From Gammaproteobacteria bacterium (GTDB lineage Bacteria; Pseudomonadota; Gammaproteobacteria; Pseudomonadales; Azotimanducaceae), in NCBI GenBank assembly GCA_002712135.1, contig PASO01000003.1, positions 63,138 to 69,004 on the forward strand: a stretch of DNA of 5,867 bases, written 5' to 3'. The notes under the pieces were generated by a model, which worked only from the letters and a program-made list of their open reading frames with translations, ran no database searches and was not told the origin of the DNA. This document shows positions 1 to 5,778 of this stretch, in pieces (the first letter of the stretch is position 1; each line of letters begins with the position of its first letter). A program made the position numbers and the translations under genes.

Positions 1-159
1 AAAATGGCTGGGCACATGGGGTCTGTAAACGTGACAACACAGTCGTTAGAAATTATAAGAGTTGATGAAGAGAACAATTTGTTGCTGGTTAAAGGGCCTG
101 TACCGGGCGCCTCTGGTGGTGATGTTCTTATTCGGCCTGCGGTTAAGTCCCGGGCGTAG
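1..159 (+). CDS. rplC: 50S ribosomal protein L3, C-terminal part (5' end outside window)
   Basis: Reading frame 1 is open from the first base to the TAG at 157-159 and gives the last 52 residues of L3. They begin KMAGHMG and end with a PAVKSRA tail, matching the E. coli L3 C-terminus (KMAGQMG...VQSLDVVRVD...LLLVKGAVPGA...KPAVKA) nearly position for position. L3 is an early-assembly 23S rRNA-binding protein of the large subunit whose extension reaches towards the peptidyl transferase centre. The catalytic-site extension and the residue methylated in E. coli lie upstream of the window and cannot be judged. The gene is cut by the window edge, not broken. It is followed after 12 bases by rplD, the normal order in the S10 operon. 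Confidence 0.96.
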   Translation, partial: KMAGHMGSVNVTTQSLEIIRVDEENNLLLVKGPVPGASGGDVLIRPAVKSRA

Positions 160-160
160 T

Positions 161-164
161 GGAG
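161..164 (+). promoter_or_regulatory. Ribosome binding site for rplD, supports a TTG start
   Basis: GGAG lies two bases after the rplC stop codon and seven bases before TTG 172-174. No ATG or GTG occurs in the rplD frame between the rplC stop, which is in the same frame, and the conserved part of L4. This motif therefore fixes TTG as the likely initiator. Confidence 0.7.
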
Positions 165-171
165 CGGAATT

Positions 172-792
172 TTGAATCTCAATATTTCAGAACCAGGTAA
201 AGGGATTACGAAGAAGGCTGTAGATGTTTCGGAAGCAGCTTTTGGGCGCCAATATAATGAAGCCCTCGTGCACCAGGTAGTGGTTGCGTATTTGGCTGCT
301 GGACGACAAGGCACTAAGTCGTCAAAGACTCGTTCAGACGTGCGTGGTGGAGGAGCGAAACCTTACCGCCAAAAGGGTACAGGCCGGGCAAGAGCTGGCA
401 CGATTCGAAGTCCCATATGGCGGGGCGGTGGTGTAACGTTTGCGGCAAAGCCTAGAGATTATTCACAGAAGGTGAATAGAAAGATGTATCGAGGCGCTAT
501 GCAGTCGATTTTATCAGAGCTCATTCGACAAGGTCGAATGGTTGTGACTGATAACTTTGCGGTGGATGCGCCGAAGACTAAACAGATTCAAACGCTGCTA
601 AAGGACCTCGAGCTTGAGAGCGTGCTTGTAGTAGTTGAGGAAGTTGATGACAACTTGTACCTCGGTGCACGTAACCTGAAGAATGTGGAAATTGTGGATG
701 TTCAAGGTGCTAACCCGGTCGTGCTTATCGGTTACGAAAAAGTACTGTTTACGGTTGGCGCGTTGAAGCAGGTTGAAGAGGTGCTCGGATGA
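172..792 (+). CDS. rplD: 50S ribosomal protein L4, TTG start
   Basis: L4 binds 23S rRNA early in assembly, and its extended loop lines the constriction of the peptide exit tunnel. In E. coli it also represses its own operon through the S10 leader, which is not in this window. The protein is 206 residues against 201 in E. coli. The tunnel loop is at about residues 59-77 with the [14 protein letters not shown] motif; K68 corresponds to E. coli K63, a macrolide-resistance position, and Y65 replaces E. coli W60. [12 protein letters not shown] (29-40), [13 protein letters not shown] (80-92) and [16 protein letters not shown] (102-117) are also diagnostic. TTG at 172 is the only usable start downstream of the in-frame rplC stop at 157; GGAG sits seven bases upstream. 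The resulting N-terminus is about five residues longer than in E. coli. The last four bases overlap rplW. Confidence 0.96.
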   Translation: MNLNISEPGKGITKKAVDVSEAAFGRQYNEALVHQVVVAYLAAGRQGTKSSKTRSDVRGGGAKPYRQKGTGRARAGTIRSPIWRGGGVTFAAKPRDYSQKVNRKMYRGAMQSILSELIRQGRMVVTDNFAVDAPKTKQIQTLLKDLELESVLVVVEEVDDNLYLGARNLKNVEIVDVQGANPVVLIGYEKVLFTVGALKQVEEVLG

Positions 793-1085
793 ACAACGAA
801 AGACTTTATAAAGTTGTTTTGGGTGCGCACATTTCTGAAAAGGCAACGTTGATCGCTGATGAAGCGAACCAGATTACGTTCAAGGTAGCTAAAGATGCTA
901 CCCGACCAGAGATTAAAGAAGCGATAGAAAAGATTTATGGGGTCGCGGTTAAGAATGTCACTGTCCTTAATGTAAAAGGCAAGATGAAACGTTCTTGGCG
1001 TGGTATATCGAAAAGACCTGGATGGAAGAAAGCATATGTCCGACTTGAAGAAGGTCAGGATATTGATTTCTCCTCAATAAGTTAA
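789..1085 (+). CDS. rplW: 50S ribosomal protein L23
   Basis: L23 sits at the mouth of the exit tunnel and is the docking site for trigger factor and SRP. The 98-residue product (E. coli: 100) has the HISEKAT segment at 14-20. E17 corresponds to E. coli Glu18, the trigger factor contact. [18 protein letters not shown] (33-50) matches the conserved alpha-beta segment, and [17 protein letters not shown] (78-94) the C-terminal strand; the lysine- and arginine-rich stretch between them is the rRNA-binding loop. Its ATG overlaps the rplD stop as ATGA. The Shine-Dalgarno GAGG (778-781) lies inside the rplD coding sequence with a seven-base spacing, so translation of the two genes is probably coupled. 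No anomaly is visible. Confidence 0.97.
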   Translation: MNNERLYKVVLGAHISEKATLIADEANQITFKVAKDATRPEIKEAIEKIYGVAVKNVTVLNVKGKMKRSWRGISKRPGWKKAYVRLEEGQDIDFSSIS

Positions 1086-1096
1086 CGAGACTAGCA

Positions 1097-1930
1097 ATGC
1101 CTGTTGTTAAAGCAAAACCAACATCGCCGGGTCGCCGGTTTGTTGTCAAAGTTGTCCACCCCGATCTGCATACGGGTGAGCCCTATAAGCCTCTCACGGA
1201 AAAGAAGGCCAAGAGCGGCGGGCGGAATAATAATGGCCGAATTACAACCCGGCATATTGGTGGTGGGCATAAGCAGAAATATCGCATTATTGACTACAAA
1301 CGAAACAAGAACGGAATTACGGCAACAGTAGAAAGACTAGAGTACGATCCTAATCGAACAGCCAACATAGCTCTCCTTAAGTACGCCGACGGCGAAAGGC
1401 GATACATCATTGCGCCTCGTGATCTTGCAGTAGGCGATCAGCTCCAATCTGGTGACAACGTTCCAATCCGATCGGGAAACTCTATGCCCTTACGTAATGT
1501 GCCCATGGGTAGTGTGTTGCACTGCATCGAGCTGAAGCCGGGGAAAGGGGCTCAGATGGCTAGAAGTGCAGGAACCTCTGCCCAGCTGGTTGCTAAAGAG
1601 GGTCGCTATGTAACACTGAGATTGCGTTCAGGGGAAATGCGTAAAGTTCTCGCAGAGTGTCGAGCAACGTTGGGTGAAGTCAGTAACTCGGAACATAATT
1701 TACGTTCTCTTGGTAAAGCAGGAGCATCGCGCTGGCGCGGCGTCAGACCGACGGTGCGAGGTGTCGTGATGAATCCGGTGGATCACCCGCACGGTGGTGG
1801 CGAGGGTAAGACTTCGGGTGGTCGTCACCCGGTTTCTCCCTGGGGACAGCCGACCAAGGGTCATAAGACTAGAAAGAACAAAAGAACTGACAAGATGATT
1901 GTTCGCAGAAGATCGAAGACCAGGAGATAA
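1097..1930 (+). CDS. rplB: 50S ribosomal protein L2
   Basis: L2 is needed for subunit association and for a functional peptidyl transferase centre. The product is 277 residues (E. coli: 273) and is the most strongly conserved protein here. KPTSPGRR is at 7-14, [20 protein letters not shown] at 40-59, the RNA-binding core with RLEYDPNR at 80-87, LRSGEMRKV at 176-184, and the signature [12 protein letters not shown] at 226-237. In that signature H230 is the histidine reported as important in E. coli (His229 without the initiator Met). The [14 protein letters not shown] segment is nearer the Pseudomonas form than the E. coli form, which is one residue shorter there. The tail ends in RRRSKTRR. 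The ATG lies 11 bases after the rplW stop; its ribosome binding site is weak (CGAG, 1086-1089). The C-terminal codons include AGA and AGG repeatedly. Confidence 0.98.
   Translation: MPVVKAKPTSPGRRFVVKVVHPDLHTGEPYKPLTEKKAKSGGRNNNGRITTRHIGGGHKQKYRIIDYKRNKNGITATVERLEYDPNRTANIALLKYADGERRYIIAPRDLAVGDQLQSGDNVPIRSGNSMPLRNVPMGSVLHCIELKPGKGAQMARSAGTSAQLVAKEGRYVTLRLRSGEMRKVLAECRATLGEVSNSEHNLRSLGKAGASRWRGVRPTVRGVVMNPVDHPHGGGEGKTSGGRHPVSPWGQPTKGHKTRKNKRTDKMIVRRRSKTRR
1922..1926 (+). promoter_or_regulatory. Ribosome binding site for rpsS inside the rplB 3' end
   Basis: AGGAG overlaps the last two sense codons of rplB and lies seven bases before the GTG at 1934. It supports the GTG as the rpsS start and implies that ribosomes finishing rplB feed initiation at rpsS. 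Confidence 0.75.
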
Positions 1931-1933
1931 GTT

Positions 1934-2209
1934 GTGCCAAGAAGTTTGAGAAAAGGTCCCTTTGTAGATCTGCATCTGATGAACAAGGTTGCAAAGGCGG
2001 TAGATTCCAATGACAAACGACCTATTAGAACCTGGTCACGTCGTTCGTTGATAACGCCTGACTTTGTTGGCTTGACGTTTCAGGTGCATAACGGTCGTCA
2101 GCATGTGCCTGTCTTCATAAATGAAGACATGGTTGGACACAAGTTGGGCGAGTTTGCCATTACTCGCACGTTTCGCGGGCATGCCGGCGATAAGAAAGTT
2201 AGGCGGTAA
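1934..2209 (+). CDS. rpsS: 30S ribosomal protein S19, GTG start
   Basis: S19 is in the 30S head, where it partners S13 and forms part of the bridge to the central protuberance. The product is 91 residues (E. coli: 92). It begins [14 protein letters not shown] (2-15), identical in pattern to the family N-terminus, and contains TWSRRS (33-38) and the signature [23 protein letters not shown] (52-74), here given in parts: [10 protein letters not shown], then MVGHKLGEF, followed by [11 protein letters not shown]. The GTG start is chosen because the conserved MPRSL begins exactly there and an AGGAG lies seven bases upstream. Only three bases separate it from the rplB stop, so coupling to L2 synthesis is likely. 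Confidence 0.97.
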   Translation: MPRSLRKGPFVDLHLMNKVAKAVDSNDKRPIRTWSRRSLITPDFVGLTFQVHNGRQHVPVFINEDMVGHKLGEFAITRTFRGHAGDKKVRR

Positions 2210-2221
2210 GGGGGATTAGAG

Positions 2222-2551
2222 ATGGAAGTCGCGGCTAGTCTAAAAGGTGCCCGGTTATCAGCGCAGAAAGCGCGTTTAGTCGTTGATCAGATCAGGGGTA
2301 AACAGGTAGGTGAGGCACTTGATGTGCTTAATTTCAGCAACAAGAAGGGTGCACATCTGGTCCGAAAGTTGTTGGAGTCGGCTATTGCGAATGCAGAACA
2401 CAATGAAGGCGCGGATGTAGACGAGTTAACCGTATCGAGAATATTTGTTGATGAAGGCACGACAATGAAAAGAATCAAGCCTAGAGCAAAAGGGCGCGCC
2501 GACCGCATTTTTAAGCGGAGTTGTCATATCACGCTGGCAGTAGCGGACTAA
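2222..2551 (+). CDS. rplV: 50S ribosomal protein L22
   Basis: L22 binds all domains of 23S rRNA, and its long beta-hairpin lines the exit tunnel opposite L4. The protein is 109 residues (E. coli: 110). [16 protein letters not shown] (12-27) and [12 protein letters not shown] (50-61) are family hallmarks. The tunnel hairpin is [20 protein letters not shown] at 74-93, with M82-K83-R84 at the same numbers as the E. coli residues whose deletion gives erythromycin resistance; the region is intact. The ATG lies 12 bases after the rpsS stop and seven bases after a GGGGG ribosome binding site (2210-2214). The extreme N-terminus (MEVAASLKG) is shorter and less basic than in E. coli. Confidence 0.97.
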   Translation: MEVAASLKGARLSAQKARLVVDQIRGKQVGEALDVLNFSNKKGAHLVRKLLESAIANAEHNEGADVDELTVSRIFVDEGTTMKRIKPRAKGRADRIFKRSCHITLAVAD

Positions 2552-2562
2552 GGGTTCGCGTT

Positions 2563-2568
2563 AGGGAG
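2563..2568 (+). promoter_or_regulatory. Ribosome binding site for rpsC, decides the start
   Basis: AGGGAG lies in the 23-base rplV/rpsC gap, six bases before ATG 2575. The rpsC frame is open further upstream into rplV, to a TTG at 2521, but this motif and the conserved MGQKVHP N-terminus place the start at 2575. Confidence 0.8.
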
Positions 2569-2574
2569 ACCAAT

Positions 2575-3249
2575 ATGGGCCAAAAAGTACATCCAACAGG
2601 CATGCGTTTAGGCATTGTTAAAGAGCATACGTCGGTATGGTATGCGAGCGGTCCGTTGTACCGGTCTAACCTGCATGAGGATCTGGAGGTTCGTGAATTC
2701 ATACAGAAGAAACTGGCCCAGGCATCAGTCAGCAGGATCGAGATTGAGCGCCCGGCTCAAACTGCGCGAGTGACTATTCATACGGCGCGACCTGGAATTG
2801 TTATAGGTAAGAAGGGCGAAGATGTGGAACGACTTCGTGCACAAGTTTCGCAGATGATGGGTGTGCCAGTACATATCAATATTGAGGAGATTAAGAAGCC
2901 TGAACTTGATGCGTATCTTGTTGCTCAGAATGTTGCCCAGCAATTAGAGCGGCGTGTGCAGTTTAGGCGGGCTATGAAGCGTGTGATGCAAAACGCTATG
3001 CGTCTGGGTGCTGAAGGTATCAAAGTCAGAGTTGCAGGTCGATTGGGTGGAGCGGAGATTGCCAGGACAGAGAGTTATCTGGAGGGGCGCGTCCCACTGC
3101 ATACACTGAGAGCAGATATAGATTATGCCACCGCTGAGGCGCTCACCACTTACGGTATATTGGGAGTGAAGGTGTGGATCTTTAAAGGTGAGATTCTCGG
3201 TCAGCGCGAAGAGCCGAGCCAGGCATCCACCGGTCAGAGTTTTGGATAG
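2575..3249 (+). CDS. rpsC: 30S ribosomal protein S3
   Basis: S3 lies on the solvent side of the 30S head at the mRNA entry tunnel and, with S4 and S5, gives the ribosome its mRNA helicase activity. From ATG 2575 the protein is 224 residues (E. coli: 233). It starts [16 protein letters not shown], carries a type II KH domain at about 38-107 with the nucleic-acid loop [10 protein letters not shown] (74-83), and the C-terminal domain with [11 protein letters not shown] (155-165) and [14 protein letters not shown] (171-184). R131, R132 and K135, the helicase residues in E. coli, are conserved at identical positions. After [12 protein letters not shown] the tail is only about 15 residues, polar and neutral, without the lysine-rich end seen in E. 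coli. An in-frame extension back to 2521 would overlap rplV and is rejected. Confidence 0.97.
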   Translation: MGQKVHPTGMRLGIVKEHTSVWYASGPLYRSNLHEDLEVREFIQKKLAQASVSRIEIERPAQTARVTIHTARPGIVIGKKGEDVERLRAQVSQMMGVPVHINIEEIKKPELDAYLVAQNVAQQLERRVQFRRAMKRVMQNAMRLGAEGIKVRVAGRLGGAEIARTESYLEGRVPLHTLRADIDYATAEALTTYGILGVKVWIFKGEILGQREEPSQASTGQSFG

Positions 3250-3254
3250 AAAGC

Positions 3255-3668
3255 ATGTTACAACCGAAGCGAACAAAATATAGGAAGCAGCAGAAGGGCC
3301 GGAATCGTGGGCTTGCTCATCGAGGAGGTACGGTTAGTTTTGGCGAGTACGGTCTCAAGGCTGTAGGACGTGGAAGACTGACTGCACGCCAAATAGAGGC
3401 GGGTCGACGAGCGATGAGCCGTCGTGTGAAACGGGGTGGTCAAATCTGGATTCGGGTTTTCCCCGACAAGCCGATTACCCAGAAGCCGCTAGAAGTTCGG
3501 CAAGGTAAGGGTAAAGGAAACGTTGAATACTGGGTTGCACAGATTAAGCCCGGAAAAGTTCTGTATGAAATGGAAGGTGTTACTGAAGAAACAGCGCGGG
3601 ACGCGTTTCGACTGGCAGCAGCAAAACTTCCGTTCCAGACCGCGTTTGTAAAGCGCCAAGTGATGTAG
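3255..3668 (+). CDS. rplP: 50S ribosomal protein L16
   Basis: L16 is a late-assembly protein that helps shape the A site and contacts the tRNA elbow next to the peptidyl transferase centre. The protein has 137 residues (E. coli: 136). It begins [11 protein letters not shown] and contains [11 protein letters not shown] (14-24), [20 protein letters not shown] (34-53), [15 protein letters not shown] (64-78), [12 protein letters not shown] (84-95) and a C-terminal VKRQVM. R82 corresponds to E. coli R81, the arginine hydroxylated by the oxygenase RoxA (YcfD); whether that enzyme exists in this organism cannot be seen here. [12 protein letters not shown] is closer to the Pseudomonas form than to E. 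coli. The ATG is five bases after the rpsC stop, and the only ribosome binding sequence is a weak GGA at 3244-3246, so translation probably depends on coupling to rpsC. Confidence 0.97.
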   Translation: MLQPKRTKYRKQQKGRNRGLAHRGGTVSFGEYGLKAVGRGRLTARQIEAGRRAMSRRVKRGGQIWIRVFPDKPITQKPLEVRQGKGKGNVEYWVAQIKPGKVLYEMEGVTEETARDAFRLAAAKLPFQTAFVKRQVM

Positions 3669-3680
3669 CGAGAGATGGCT

Positions 3681-3893
3681 ATGAATGCAAATGAGTTGAG
3701 GACCAAATCAGCCGATGAGTTAATCGATGAACTACAGGCTTTGGTTAAAGAACGGTTTTCTCACCGTATGCAGCAATCAACTGGGCAGCTAACGCAGACT
3801 CATTTGTTGAAAGAGGTTGCAAGGGACATTGCCAAAGTGAAAACGGTACTGAATGAAAAACGTCAAGAGGCTGACGCTGAGGAAGCCAAATGA
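3681..3893 (+). CDS. rpmC: 50S ribosomal protein L29
   Basis: L29 is a small two-helix protein next to L23 at the tunnel exit, part of the surface where nascent-chain factors dock. From ATG 3681 it has 70 residues (E. coli: 63). [14 protein letters not shown] aligns with E. coli MKAKELREKSVEEL, and [32 protein letters not shown] (29-60, read as RMQQSTGQL, then HLLKEV, then [10 protein letters not shown]) is the family signature. Another in-frame ATG lies at 3675 and would add Met-Ala. I chose 3681 because it matches the family start and has GAG (3672-3674) at a six-base spacing, whereas 3675 has no properly spaced site. The acidic tail [10 protein letters not shown] goes beyond the E. coli end. 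The stop overlaps the rpsQ start by four bases. Confidence 0.94.
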   Translation: MNANELRTKSADELIDELQALVKERFSHRMQQSTGQLTQTHLLKEVARDIAKVKTVLNEKRQEADAEEAK

Positions 3894-4156
3894 GTGAAGA
3901 AAAGACATTAGCTAGAACGGCCACAGGGTCAGTAGTAAGTAACAAGATGAACAAGACGATTACTGTGCTTGTTGAGCGGCGAATCAAGCATCCACTATAT
4001 GGGAAATATATTCGAAGCTCTAAGAAGTTCCATGCACACGATCCGGAGAATGCGTGCCAGGAAGGAGATACAGTCACTATCGTTGAGATCAAACCCATGT
4101 CGAAGACTAAGACTTGGGCTTTACAAAGTATTGATAGGAAAGCCACCGTAATTTAG
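3890..4156 (+). CDS. rpsQ: 30S ribosomal protein S17
   Basis: S17 is a primary 16S rRNA-binding protein with an OB-fold that helps fold the 5' and central domains of the small subunit. It has 88 residues (E. coli: 84). The core shows [18 protein letters not shown] (13-30), the loop [10 protein letters not shown] (32-41), FHAHDPEN (47-54), and the signature [19 protein letters not shown] (58-76). The N-terminal [10 protein letters not shown] is a few residues longer than in E. coli. The ATG overlaps the rpmC stop (ATGA), and GAGG at 3879-3882, inside rpmC, lies seven bases upstream, a standard coupled start. In E. coli this is the last gene of the S10 operon; here rplN follows after only 37 bases. 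Confidence 0.97.
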   Translation: MSEEKTLARTATGSVVSNKMNKTITVLVERRIKHPLYGKYIRSSKKFHAHDPENACQEGDTVTIVEIKPMSKTKTWALQSIDRKATVI

Positions 4157-4193
4157 CGGTGATAAAACATAAGGTTTCGGTGAGGTTAAGAGG
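4157..4193 (+). other. S10/spc junction, 37-base intergenic region
   Basis: This is the longest gap between genes in the window, and it sits where E. coli ends its S10 operon and starts the spc operon from its own promoter. GAGG at 4182-4185 is the probable rplN ribosome binding site (eight-base spacing); the AGG at 4191-4193 touches the start codon and is too close. TTGATA at 4131-4136 resembles a -35 box, but no -10-like hexamer stands 16-18 bases downstream of it. The nearest candidates, CGTAAT at 4147 and GATAAA at 4161, are badly spaced. No hairpin with a U-run is visible. I therefore call it a plain junction without a recognisable promoter or terminator. Confidence 0.55.
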
Positions 4194-4562
4194 ATGATTC
4201 AGGCGCAGACGTATTTAGATATTGCCGACAATAGCGGTGCGCGCCGAGTTATGTGCATAAAAGTGCTTGGTGGATCTAAGCGCCGTTACGCTGGCGTGGG
4301 TGACGTAATCAAGGTGACTGTAAAGGAAGCCATACCTCGAGGGCGAGTTAGAAAAGGACAGGTTCTAGATGCAGTAGTCGTGCGCACAAAAAAAGGTGTA
4401 CGCAGAGCGGATGGATCAGTCATTCGATTTGATGGTAATGCAGCTGTCCTACTGAATGCACAAAAACAGCCGATCGGAACCAGGATATTTGGTCCAGTGA
4501 CCAGGGAGCTTCGTAGTGACAACTTCATGCGAATAATCTCCCTGGCACCAGAAGTATTGTAA
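4194..4562 (+). CDS. rplN: 50S ribosomal protein L14
   Basis: L14 lies on the subunit interface, forms an intersubunit bridge with 16S rRNA, and is the target of the silencing factor RsfS. The product is 122 residues (E. coli: 123) and one of the closest matches in the window. It starts [20 protein letters not shown], followed by [17 protein letters not shown] (21-37) and KEAIPRG (44-50). The family signature at about 60-87 includes [20 protein letters not shown] and VLL. It ends [13 protein letters not shown]...IISLAPEVL. The ATG follows a GAGG at an eight-base spacing. Codons for T65-K66-K67 contain a seven-A run (4388-4394). This is the first gene of the spc cluster. Confidence 0.98.
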   Translation: MIQAQTYLDIADNSGARRVMCIKVLGGSKRRYAGVGDVIKVTVKEAIPRGRVRKGQVLDAVVVRTKKGVRRADGSVIRFDGNAAVLLNAQKQPIGTRIFGPVTRELRSDNFMRIISLAPEVL

Positions 4563-4571
4563 AGGTGCAGC

Positions 4572-4889
4572 ATGCAGAAGATTAAAAGAGATGATCGCGT
4601 GATGGTCATTGCGGGCCGAGATCGTGGAAAGATTGGCACAGTAACGCGGACTCTGGATGACGGTCGACTATTTGTAAGTGGTGTGAACATAATAAAGCGC
4701 CATACCAAGGGTAATCCTCAGATGGGTCAACCTGGTGGAATTATCGAGAAAGAGGCACCAATACAAGCTTCTAACGTGGCGATTTATAACAGTGCCACTA
4801 ACAAGGCGGACAGGGTCGGTGTAAAGATCCTGGAAGACGGTAAGAAAGTTCGTTTTTTTAGATCGACCGGCGATCAGATAGATAGCTAG
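4572..4889 (+). CDS. rplX: 50S ribosomal protein L24
   Basis: L24 is one of the two initiators of large-subunit assembly and sits near the tunnel exit. The protein has 105 residues (E. coli: 104). The KOW motif is at about residues 6-33 ([19 protein letters not shown]), followed by [13 protein letters not shown] (35-47), [20 protein letters not shown] (53-72) and [11 protein letters not shown] with [12 protein letters not shown] near the end (89-100). The ATG lies nine bases after the rplN stop; the binding site AGGTG (4563-4567) directly follows that stop. A seven-T run (4853-4859) encodes the conserved RFF, and a small inverted repeat follows in the last codons. Everything else is typical of the family. 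Confidence 0.97.
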   Translation: MQKIKRDDRVMVIAGRDRGKIGTVTRTLDDGRLFVSGVNIIKRHTKGNPQMGQPGGIIEKEAPIQASNVAIYNSATNKADRVGVKILEDGKKVRFFRSTGDQIDS

Positions 4890-4905
4890 GACAGACGGAA
4901 TAAAA

Positions 4906-5451
4906 ATGACTGACCTAAAGAAAAAATATGCTGAGGAAATCAGATCCGCCTTGCAGGAGGAGCTGAGTCTCAAGAATGTAATGGAAGTTCCAAGGATTAC
5001 CAAAATTGTCCTGAACATGGGTGTTGGTGAGGCTATTGGTGATCGAAAACAACTTGACGCAGCGGTTCAGGACATGGAGGCGATTGCTGGACAGAAAGCT
5101 GTGGTAAATAACGCACGTAAATCTATTGCAGGATTCAAGATTAGGGAAGGCTTTCCTATTGGCTGCAAAGTTACGTTACGGCGGGAAAGGATGTATGAGT
5201 TTTTGGATAGGTTGGTAAATATAGCGATCCCGAGGCAGCGAGACTTCAGAGGGATTAGTCCTCGCTCTTTTGATGGCAGAGGTAACTTTGCTATGGGTAT
5301 GACCGAACAGATCGTATTTCCAGAAATTGACTATGACAAGATCGATAAGATAAGGGGATTAGACATAGGCATCGTAACTACGGCGAAAACAGATGATCAA
5401 GCGAGAGTGTTGCTCCGTGCCTTTAATTTCCCGTTTAGGGAAGCAAGTTAA
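4906..5451 (+). CDS. rplE: 50S ribosomal protein L5
   Basis: L5 binds 5S rRNA in the central protuberance and contacts P-site tRNA and the S13/S19 side of the 30S head. The product is 181 residues (E. coli: 179). It shows [20 protein letters not shown] (25-44), the tRNA-contacting loop with [20 protein letters not shown] (70-89), the [20 protein letters not shown] block (112-131) and [20 protein letters not shown] (134-153). The C-terminus is [20 protein letters not shown] plus REAS. The ATG is 16 bases after rplX, with only a weak CGGA (4896-4899) in front. In E. coli, S8 represses the spc mRNA through a stem overlapping the start of rplE; I do not see a comparable stem here. Confidence 0.98.
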   Translation: MTDLKKKYAEEIRSALQEELSLKNVMEVPRITKIVLNMGVGEAIGDRKQLDAAVQDMEAIAGQKAVVNNARKSIAGFKIREGFPIGCKVTLRRERMYEFLDRLVNIAIPRQRDFRGISPRSFDGRGNFAMGMTEQIVFPEIDYDKIDKIRGLDIGIVTTAKTDDQARVLLRAFNFPFREAS

Positions 5452-5462
5452 CAGGACTTTTT

Positions 5463-5768
5463 ATGGCCAAAATGTCAATGATAAATCGTGAGCTCAAGCG
5501 ACAGCGTACTGCTGCAAAGTATGCGGCGAAACGGGCGGCGCTAAAAGAGATTATCCGAAATCCGGAGTCATCACCTGATGACCTGTGGGATGCTCAATTG
5601 AAACTACAGAAGTTACCGAGAAATGCTAGTCCTTCGAGGCAGGTCCGTCGGTGTGTTCTGACCGGGCGACCACACGCGGTTTACAGAAGATTTGGATTGG
5701 CCCGCACCAAACTCCGGGAGGCTGCCATGCGCGGTGATTTGCCTGGACTAGTGAAATCGAGCTGGTGA
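5463..5768 (+). CDS. rpsN: 30S ribosomal protein S14, zinc-independent long form
   Basis: S14 is a late-assembly protein of the 30S head next to S3, S10 and S19. It is exactly 101 residues, as in E. coli. [14 protein letters not shown] matches the start, [14 protein letters not shown] (47-60) the middle, and [18 protein letters not shown] (64-81) plus [12 protein letters not shown] (85-96) the signature, ending KSSW. The only cysteine is C64, so the CxxC...CxxC zinc site of the short bacterial form is absent; this is the long zinc-free class, as expected in gammaproteobacteria. AGGA (5453-5456) lies six bases before the ATG and 11 bases separate it from rplE. Its stop overlaps the ribosome binding site of rpsH. 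Confidence 0.98.
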   Translation: MAKMSMINRELKRQRTAAKYAAKRAALKEIIRNPESSPDDLWDAQLKLQKLPRNASPSRQVRRCVLTGRPHAVYRRFGLARTKLREAAMRGDLPGLVKSSW

Positions 5769-5772
5769 GGGG
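5767..5772 (+). promoter_or_regulatory. Ribosome binding site for rpsH overlapping the rpsN stop
   Basis: GAGGGG overlaps the last two bases of the rpsN stop codon and lies six bases before ATG 5779. This is one of the strongest sites in the window and supports starting S8 at 5779 rather than at the in-frame ATG at 5785. Confidence 0.75.
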
Positions 5773-5778
5773 TTAGCT

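Noticed and set aside
1104..1331. 75-codon open frame on the + strand inside rplB
   Set aside because: A second-frame reading of a strongly conserved L2 segment with no separate binding site.
2521..2574. Upstream extension of rpsC to a TTG inside rplV
   Set aside because: It would overlap rplV by 31 bases and add 18 residues unlike any S3; AGGGAG and the MGQKVHP start at 2575 decide against it.
2944..3276. 110-codon open frame on the - strand within rpsC
   Set aside because: Antisense to the conserved S3 C-terminal domain, with no recognisable motif or ribosome binding site.
3745..4146. 133-codon open frame on the - strand across rpmC and rpsQ
   Set aside because: Antisense to conserved L29 and S17. 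Its hydrophobic stretches arise from reverse-complemented Lys and Glu codons; no support for a real membrane protein.
4120..4166. Possible spc promoter (TTTACA at 4120 or TTGATA at 4131 with GATAAA at 4161 or CGTAAT at 4147)
   Set aside because: No pair has a 16-18 base spacer and a -10 with more than four matches; reported as an uncertain junction instead of a promoter.
4286..4708. 140-codon open frame on the - strand across rplN and rplX
   Set aside because: It lies wholly antisense to two highly conserved genes, its translation is low-complexity and rich in Ser, Thr and Arg, and I recognise no family or ribosome binding site. It is a shadow of the + strand codons.
4955..4960. Perfect AGGAGG inside rplE
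   Set aside because: It encodes the Gln-Glu-Glu of the L5 N-terminal helix, and no start codon lies at a suitable distance downstream; probably coincidence.
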